DNA from: an uncultured bacterium
Lineage (GTDB): Bacteria; Planctomycetota; Uabimicrobiia; Uabimicrobiales; JABWCH01
DNA: 11,204 bases
Direction: 5' to 3'
Assembly (NCBI GenBank): GCA_938003875.1
Contig: CALKWO010000118.1
Coordinates: 1 to 11,204, forward strand
A program made the translations under genes and the position numbers. This document shows, in pieces, positions 6,694 to 11,204 of the stretch; position 1 is the stretch's first letter; every line of letters starts with the position of its first letter. Under the pieces are notes generated by a model. It had not been told where the DNA came from. It was given only the letters and a program-made list of their open reading frames with translations, and made no database searches.

Positions 6694-6835
6694 GTGGTCA
6701 CAATCTTAATTTATAAAGCCTATAAATAACAAAGCCTGCTCTTAGCGAATTTTGCCTGTGCCAGATGAGCAGGGCTATGATAATAACATCTGCTCCATCA
6801 GGCTGTATTCAGCCTTATTCTTCCTTCTAAAAATT
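6694..6835 (-). repeat. Single-unit copy of the hairpin element with its tail (copy B)
   Basis: Read on the minus strand, this matches the array at 946-1375 from the AAGAATAA-type start through the hairpin (6795-6767). The match continues through GCTAAGAGCAGGCTTTG and TTATTTATA to the GATTGTGACCAC end. It has one unit where the plus-strand locus has four, which shows that the array arose by internal duplication. The outer stem GAGCAG/CTGCTC and bulged A are kept; the inner stem TGTTAT/ATAGCC keeps four of six pairs plus one G-T wobble. It starts about 14 bases after the -10 box of the promoter at 6850-6878. Confidence 0.85.
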
Positions 6836-6849
6836 TAGTTTATTATGCT

Positions 6850-6878
6850 ATTATAAAGAGTTAGGAAAATGAAGTCAA
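6850..6878 (-). promoter_or_regulatory. Strong sigma70-type promoter reading toward the transporter gene
   Basis: On the minus strand, TTGACT (6878-6873) is followed after exactly 17 bases by TATAAT (6855-6850): five of six and six of six consensus positions with ideal spacing. Start would be near 6843, so the transcript would begin at element B, pass through element C and reach the transporter ATG at 6554. No convincing promoter was found on the plus strand for the gene at 7020 within the AT-rich stretch 6880-7008. Confidence 0.72.
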
Positions 6879-7019
6879 CTTATAATCAGAAAAATTTCTA
6901 TCATTACTAAAAATATATGTTTTTTTGGAAAAAGTACATTAAAATTATTAATGACAAGTCCAGAGATTATTTGAAAAAGTGTAATATCTACAGAATGTAA
7001 CATCTTGTGGAGGTAAAAA

Positions 7020-8174
7020 ATGCCAAAAGGATTTTTGTTTCTCCTTTTTCTTTTGATTCTCTTTGTGCCCTTATCCAAGGCACAATCTTTAGAAGAAGAT
7101 AGTGCATTTTATCATGCTTTTGGTGAAGAGTGGGATTTTAGCTTTCTTAAAGGTATTTCCTATGGTATCAGCCAGGCTGTTCAAGAGAACAATGCTAAAG
7201 CTCTAGGTGCTTATGCTGCTTTGTTTTTCCATGCAGAAAAAATTTCAGGAAAGCAGATCCCTGAATTAACAGGACTAGACTTACTGGAAAAAGCTACGGA
7301 AATTGCTTTAGTACAGGAAAATAAAAAAGATCTTTCGATACTTGCCCAAATTTGGGAGGAAAGCTATTTTGGCCCTAAAAATTTTGAGATAGCACAAAAT
7401 CTTAAAAAAGAAAACCATGGTATCAAAATCATTCCATCTTTTCAGGAAATTACAACAGGGGATGTTGTTCTTTTCCGTGTTTTAAAAAATATTTCTCTTG
7501 TGAATATGACAGAAATAGAGATTCCTTTAGAACAGATCGCTTTTGATGTTAATACAGGGAAATTCTGGCAAAATGAATACCATTCGTCTGATAAGACTGG
7601 CAATGTAGTAATTAGTGTAACACATCGTTCTACAGGCTTAAAGGCACATGCTATCTTGGTGATCAAATCGAAAGAAAATAAGCCTGATTTTGCCTGGGGT
7701 CAAGATGATAAACAAAAAGAACTACAAAGAAGCAGAATGATAGAGGATTTACTCTATAAAAAGAGCCAGGCGAAAAAGGTGGATGCTATTAAATACTATT
7801 CTGAGCAACCTCGAATCTTGCAAAAAATTTTGAGCAGGTCGGAATCAGCCAAAATCAAAGCAACGGAAAATCTTATCAATACAGTAAAAAAAATTTTAGA
7901 ATTTTTCCCAGAATTTTTAAGCATACAGGGAAAAAATATTGTACTCTCTTCTGAAACCTTTTGGGCTGGAGTCAAGACGAGCGAAGCCTATATCTACCCA
8001 GAAGAGCCTTATAAATTAAGGGTGCTAGCAAGCGTTTCTTCCGATTGGATTATGGAATCCCTCTATCGTAGCTTTAGAAGACAAAACATCCAGGTTACTA
8101 AATCCCACCTTGAAAAAATCAAAAAATACCTTCCTGTGGTATTAGAAGAAGAAGGTATTGTATTATTAGATTAA
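7020..8174 (+). CDS. Exported LPP20-like paralogue 1 with a beta-rich central domain
   Basis: This 384-residue protein has a clear signal peptide (residues 1-21, predicted cleavage after LSKA, mature protein starting with Gln). Residues 42-130 form a helical module that also occurs in the gene at 9910. The shared pattern is FLKGI, then AYAALFFHAEKISGK, and then FGP followed by an Asn (or Lys-Asn) step. Residues about 138-216 are beta-rich and may be an Ig-like fold (TGNVVISVTHRSTGLKAHAILVIK-type ending). Residues 275-384 resemble the C-terminal modules of the next two genes (KIKATENLINTV, then AGVKTSEAYIY, then WIMESLYRSFRRQN). The family is unnamed to me; a periplasmic or outer-membrane-associated role is inferred. 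An excellent ribosome site (GGAGG, 7009-7013) is six bases before ATG. The next gene starts 42 bases downstream, so they probably form an operon. Confidence 0.75.
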   Translation: MPKGFLFLLFLLILFVPLSKAQSLEEDSAFYHAFGEEWDFSFLKGISYGISQAVQENNAKALGAYAALFFHAEKISGKQIPELTGLDLLEKATEIALVQENKKDLSILAQIWEESYFGPKNFEIAQNLKKENHGIKIIPSFQEITTGDVVLFRVLKNISLVNMTEIEIPLEQIAFDVNTGKFWQNEYHSSDKTGNVVISVTHRSTGLKAHAILVIKSKENKPDFAWGQDDKQKELQRSRMIEDLLYKKSQAKKVDAIKYYSEQPRILQKILSRSESAKIKATENLINTVKKILEFFPEFLSIQGKNIVLSSETFWAGVKTSEAYIYPEEPYKLRVLASVSSDWIMESLYRSFRRQNIQVTKSHLEKIKKYLPVVLEEEGIVLLD

Positions 8175-8216
8175 ATTAATAAAAATATTTATATTTTTTA
8201 TAGGAGACTTTAGGAC

Positions 8217-9755
8217 ATGAAAAACATATTCTATTGTTTGGCGATTTTCTTTTTTTTCTCTTGTATTTCTCTTTTAGCTCAGGTAGAAGAGTGCTTTGCC
8301 CAATGGGACGCAAATAAAGATGGAAAAATTACACTCGAAGAATTTCCAGGTGCTAAAGACAATACCGAATATTTTCGCTTGATAGATGCTGACAACAATG
8401 GTTTTATTAGTAAAGAAGAATTAAGTGCCTTATTGTTGACAAATACACAGCAAAGTATTCCCGAAAATACAAGATGGGAAAAAGGTTATAAAGAATTAGA
8501 ACAGCAAGTTATCCATTTCCGCACAAAATCAGAACAGATGGAGCAAGAAAACAATCTTTTAAAGAAACAAATAGCAGAAAGGCCTGCACACTTTCAGAAA
8601 GACAATCAGCAGTTTAAAGTCCAGATAGAAGCCTTAGGAAAAGAAAGAGATGAACTGAGAAATGCCCTCCAGCGTCTGCAAGCGGAAAAATCTTCTGGAT
8701 ATGGTATGCAGCCTCTTCAGACTGAAAACCAACAGCTCAGAAAACAAATCGAAGCCTTAGGAAAAGAAAGAGATGAACTGAGAAATGCCCTCCAGCGTCT
8801 GCAAGCGGAAAAATCTTCTGGATATGGTATGCAGCCTCTTCAGACTGAAAACCAGCAGCTCAGAAAACAAATCGAAGATATGAACAGGGAAATGATTTCT
8901 TTACGCAACCAGATTGCTCAATTGCAAAGAGATCTGGCGCAGGCAAGCCAGAAGCCTTATACGCCCGTTGTACCTCAATATCCAGCGAAACAGGAAGATA
9001 CAATAGAAAGCAGTCTTAGAAAACCAGGCTCTCCAGCACAAGATACCCTTATGGCAGAAGAGGCTGCCAGAGTAGATGCTTTGCGAAATCTTGCTGGGCA
9101 AATACGAGGAAACTGGATAGCAGCCTGTAGCCAAAATATAGATGCGCAGAATAGGCTTGTTGTCATAGGCTCACTGGAACCTACTCATCTTGTAGGAGTC
9201 AGCCAGTTGAACTCTGATTTTGATTTTATGAGTAGCATGGTAACGGTGCCTGTCCAGATTTCTCGTGCCAACATCATCGAATCTATTCGCAGAGCCAACC
9301 CCAACATGACAGCAGAAGACTATCAGGAATTGCGATTTATGTTTCCTGAAATTTTAACTGCAAAAGGATATGGAGCCTGGAGTGCCAATGCACAAAAAAA
9401 ATTGATGGCTTTTTATGGATCTCAGCTTGATGCCAGAAGAAAGCTGGTAGAACACCTTCGAGGATTTGTCATCAAAAGCAGCTCTCGTATGGAAAATTTC
9501 GTTCTTCAAAACCACCAGGTCATTGTTTCTATCGAAAGCACTCTTCTGATCGGAGTCAATGTTCTAAAGGAAGAAATCATCAGCAATTCTATCGCCCAAA
9601 CCACGCTAGAAATCAGCAGAGCCATGTTTATCTATTCTATGAGGAAAGGCTTAGAAAGCAATGGATTGCAGTTGAGCCCAGAAGAGTATCAAAATCTAAG
9701 AAACATGCTAAGTCAGGATAAATACCAGTTCACAGGCAAAGCAGCAGTGCAATAA
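8217..9755 (+). CDS. Exported EF-hand/coiled-coil protein with two tandem LPP20-like modules
   Basis: This protein has 512 residues. A signal peptide (1-21, cleavage after LLA, mature start Gln) is followed by two calcium-binding EF-hand loops, DANKDGKITLEE (31-42) and DADNNGFISKEE (57-68), both with canonical ligand positions. Residues about 86-245 form a long coiled coil containing a duplicated 41-residue segment (139-179 and 180-220). A proline-rich linker follows (248-275). Two C-terminal modules then occupy about 280-388 and 400-505. The first begins AARVDALRNLAGQIRG, which strongly recalls the LPP20 family. The modules align with each other around ISRANIIESIRR and ISRAMFIYSMRK and a following (A/P)E(D/E)YQ(E/N)LR motif. 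Calcium binding outside the cytoplasm is likely; the overall role is unknown. AGGAG (8202-8206) lies 10 bases before ATG 8217. Confidence 0.8.
   Translation: MKNIFYCLAIFFFFSCISLLAQVEECFAQWDANKDGKITLEEFPGAKDNTEYFRLIDADNNGFISKEELSALLLTNTQQSIPENTRWEKGYKELEQQVIHFRTKSEQMEQENNLLKKQIAERPAHFQKDNQQFKVQIEALGKERDELRNALQRLQAEKSSGYGMQPLQTENQQLRKQIEALGKERDELRNALQRLQAEKSSGYGMQPLQTENQQLRKQIEDMNREMISLRNQIAQLQRDLAQASQKPYTPVVPQYPAKQEDTIESSLRKPGSPAQDTLMAEEAARVDALRNLAGQIRGNWIAACSQNIDAQNRLVVIGSLEPTHLVGVSQLNSDFDFMSSMVTVPVQISRANIIESIRRANPNMTAEDYQELRFMFPEILTAKGYGAWSANAQKKLMAFYGSQLDARRKLVEHLRGFVIKSSSRMENFVLQNHQVIVSIESTLLIGVNVLKEEIISNSIAQTTLEISRAMFIYSMRKGLESNGLQLSPEEYQNLRNMLSQDKYQFTGKAAVQ
8631..8876 (+). repeat. In-frame 123-bp tandem duplication in the coiled coil
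   Basis: Copies at 8631-8753 and 8754-8876 are almost identical; I see a single difference (CCAACAG versus CCAGCAG). The period of 41 codons keeps the reading frame and extends the coiled coil. The sequence just before the first copy (QQFKVQIEA versus QQLRKQIEA) suggests an older, degenerate repeat boundary. Near-identity at synonymous sites points to a recent duplication. Confidence 0.95.
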
Positions 9756-9788
9756 TAAGGAATCAGGATTAAATAAGTTCCACATTTC

Positions 9789-9846
9789 CTCCCGCAGACT
9801 CAAGCAGATGCTATTAACATAGCACTGCTTAGCCTGCACATGCTTT
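9789..9846 (+). repeat. Diverged copy of the hairpin element (copy D)
   Basis: The hairpin at 9802-9830 has outer arms AAGCAG/CTGCTT, one bulged A, inner arms TGCTAT/ATAGCA and loop TAAC. Compared with the array units, the first pair of the outer stem is changed on both sides (G-C to A-T), a compensatory change. The flanks CCCGCAGACT and AGCCTGCACATG are recognisable but drifted relatives of the unit's ACCGCCTGCT and ATCTGGCACAG. It lies between two exported-protein genes, 36 bases before the extended -10 promoter. Confidence 0.65.
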
Positions 9847-9865
9847 TCTTCGTGTATATTGATTG

Positions 9866-9874
9866 TGTTATAAT
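9866..9874 (+). promoter_or_regulatory. Extended -10 promoter for the gene at 9910
   Basis: TGTTATAAT is a perfect extended -10 (TGN followed by TATAAT), with start expected near 9881, about 29 bases before the GTG start. The -35 region is poor, which is normal for extended -10 promoters. The box sits inside an inverted repeat, TTGATT (9859-9864) and AATCAA (9872-9877), which could be an operator. Confidence 0.5.
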
Positions 9875-9909
9875 CAATTCGTTATCTTTTTACAAGAAAG
9901 GAATAGAAT

Positions 9910-10713
9910 GTGACATATAAAAGCTTATTCGTTGTATTGCTATTGGTTGTCTTTAGTATATCTTCTTTATGCCAGGAAGCCTCCCTGGATACCTTCTTTG
10001 GCTCTGCAAAAGAATATATTTTTTTAAAAGGAATAGAAACCAAAATAGATAAGGCACGTGAGCAGAAGAATGTCCGCTTGCTCACTGCCTACACTGCCTT
10101 GCTGTTTTATGCCCAAAAATTAAGTGGGAAAAAAAATAAAAAATACGATGCAGATGAACTCCTTCGGGAAGCAACATTGTTTGCGGGGGAAAAAAAGAAT
10201 ATCCAGGAGCTAAAAGCTTTAGAGGCCGTCTGGAGAAGCAAAATTTTTGGGCCAAATGATATAGAATGCGCAGATTCTATCAAAAAATATATAGAAGATA
10301 TCAATAAACCAGGCACAATAGAAAAGCCTGAAGAAACTACCCCTCTTAATCCTCAAAAACTCTTGAATGCAGAGGAATATGCCAGAATAGATGCAATTTC
10401 TCAAATTGCAGAAAGTATTTTCGGTGTTGTAATACAATCCAATACAGATATCAAAGACTTTGTAGCACAGAAAGACATCGTTGTTGCTGAATTAAAAGCC
10501 AGTCTTATGCTAGGAATACAATTTAGCGAAATGGAGATACAGGGCAAGGAAGTCCACATTATGGCTTTGGTCAAAAAAAATTTTGTCCTGTCCGCTCTTA
10601 GACAAAGCTTCCTTAAGAGAAACAAGCCAATGTCAAAAGAAGACTGGACTAAACTAGAAAATAGCCTGCCAGAAGAATATACAGCAATAGGGATGTCAAT
10701 AGTAGAGGATTAG
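9910..10713 (+). CDS. Exported LPP20-like paralogue 3
   Basis: This 267-residue protein has a signal peptide (about 1-21). Cleavage is probably before Gln, as in the two upstream paralogues. SSLC precedes it, but Leu at -1 is a poor lipobox. Residues 38-127 match the N-terminal helical module of the gene at 7020: FLKGI, AYTALLFYAQKLSGK, and FGP followed by Asn. A short Pro/Glu-rich linker (133-148) leads to an LPP20-like module at about 155-262 (EEYARIDAISQIAESIFG, then LMLGIQFSEMEI, then NFVLSALRQSF). That module lines up with both C-terminal modules of the 8217 gene. It is the minimal two-module form of the family. GTG 9910 is used because AAGGA lies seven bases upstream, a stop codon at 9904 closes the frame, and the signal peptide starts here. 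It has its own promoter. Confidence 0.75.
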   Translation: MTYKSLFVVLLLVVFSISSLCQEASLDTFFGSAKEYIFLKGIETKIDKAREQKNVRLLTAYTALLFYAQKLSGKKNKKYDADELLREATLFAGEKKNIQELKALEAVWRSKIFGPNDIECADSIKKYIEDINKPGTIEKPEETTPLNPQKLLNAEEYARIDAISQIAESIFGVVIQSNTDIKDFVAQKDIVVAELKASLMLGIQFSEMEIQGKEVHIMALVKKNFVLSALRQSFLKRNKPMSKEDWTKLENSLPEEYTAIGMSIVED

Positions 10714-10781
10714 AAAGATCATGGACTTGCTCTAATACTCATGAATACTATAATATAAAAAAACACACAGAAAATCTATAG

Positions 10782-11063
10782 CTTGTCTTCCCCAAGTTCA
10801 ACGCCAACAGAGACAGTGGCAAGTTGCGCGGCCAACGATGTATATGGGGAGGACGAGCAGATGTTCGTGCTATCCTTTACATGGCTACTTTAACGGCTAC
10901 TCGCTTCAATCCAGTTATCAAGGCATTCTACTTACGCCTACGTGATGCTGGTAAAAAGACTAAGGTAGCTCTTGTCGCTTGCATGCGCAAGCTGTTAGTC
11001 ATCCTCAACGCTATGGTAAAAAATGGAACCACCTGGCAACAGGATGGTGTAACATCTATGTAG
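10782..11063 (+). pseudogene. C-terminal remnant of an IS110-family transposase
   Basis: The frame opens after a stop at 10779-10781 and encodes about 93 residues. They contain the IS110 C-terminal domain (Transposase_20) signatures NRDSGK, IWGGRADVRAILYMA, TRFNPVIKAFY and KVALVACMRKLLVILNAMV. The Ser in NRDSG probably corresponds to the catalytic serine known from IS110 recombinases (inference). The whole N-terminal RuvC-like DEDD domain and the helix-hairpin part are absent. The segment before NRDSG is already degraded (VFPKFNA instead of a VAPFN-type motif). No start codon with a ribosome site is present, so this is a decayed fragment and not an active element. It marks an insertion and deletion event downstream of the exported-protein cluster. 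Confidence 0.85.
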
Positions 11064-11204
11064 TCAATCACTTGCAAGAAAATACAGTAACTATCAACTA
11101 GGGTCTTGACAACACAGTTGCTCTGGTGGTGGTAGTTGATTTCTATAGCAAGGCTCTTAATCACTTTGGGTGGATGATCTATCCTAGAGAACCACAAGTG
11201 TGTA
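11064..11204. other. Noncoding flank of the IS110 remnant
   Basis: No gene is visible in these 141 bases. TCTTGACAACACAGTTGCT (11104-11122) resembles sequence often found just beyond IS110 transposase genes, so part of this is probably the old element's right end. An 8-bp inverted repeat, ATCAACTA (11093-11100) and TAGTTGAT (11133-11140), encloses it. The element boundary cannot be set from this sequence alone. Confidence 0.4.

Noticed and set aside
6875..7078. Minus-strand open frame of 67 codons upstream of and into the gene at 7020
   Set aside because: It overlaps a strong ribosome site and signal-peptide coding region on the other strand and has no ribosome site or recognisable motif.
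9910..9975. Lipoprotein signal (SSLC) in the third exported paralogue
   Set aside because: Leu at -1 does not fit a lipobox, and the two paralogues are cleaved at an equivalent Ala-Gln site without Cys.
10850..10876. Apparent GAGCAGATG match to the hairpin element
   Set aside because: It lies inside transposase coding sequence (encoding RADVRA), and the second arm does not pair.
10928..11197. Minus-strand open frame of 89 codons over the IS110 remnant
   Set aside because: It is antisense to clearly recognisable transposase coding sequence and has no protein features of its own.

Overview
The window is AT-rich bacterial DNA from a Gram-negative-type cell. It encodes several exported proteins with signal peptides, a futalosine-pathway menaquinone enzyme (MqnD), and an EF-hand/coiled-coil secreted protein of a kind common in Planctomycetota. 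The taxon is inferred weakly, and nothing here fixes the genus.

Layout. On the minus strand, mqnD (74-901) is followed by a small hairpin. A 97-bp unit repeated four times (946-1330), with a distinct tail to 1375, leads into a plus-strand class-III aminotransferase (1396-2700). Four minus-strand genes then read leftward from 6554 to 2709: an AceTr/SatP-type transporter with an added winged-helix-like tail, a NYN-nuclease protein with LOTUS-like domains, a 98-residue protein of unknown function, and an MBL-fold hydrolase. A long palindrome sits before the last of these. The 465-bp gap at 6555-7019 holds two further copies of the 97-bp element family, behind a near-consensus minus-strand sigma70 promoter. 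The plus strand then carries three related exported proteins (7020-8174, 8217-9755, 9910-10713). They share a C-terminal LPP20-like module, and the first and third also share an N-terminal helical module. The window ends with the C-terminal remnant of an IS110-family transposase (10782-11063) and unexplained flanking DNA.

The most unusual signal is the hairpin repeat family. Its hairpin has a 6-bp outer stem, a single bulged A, a 6-bp inner stem and a tiny loop. It occurs seven times: four in the tandem array, two in the 6.6-6.8 kb gap and one near 9.8 kb. Every occurrence is oriented in the sense direction upstream of a gene. Some stem positions differ between copies with pairing kept, although other positions have lost pairing. 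I read these as candidate 5' leader RNA elements or small mobile hairpin elements; function is not shown.

The second theme is the exported LPP20-like paralogue cluster, with four copies of the module in three neighbouring genes. These may act together in the periplasm or at the outer membrane. The remaining genes are housekeeping or accessory types with no obvious shared pathway.
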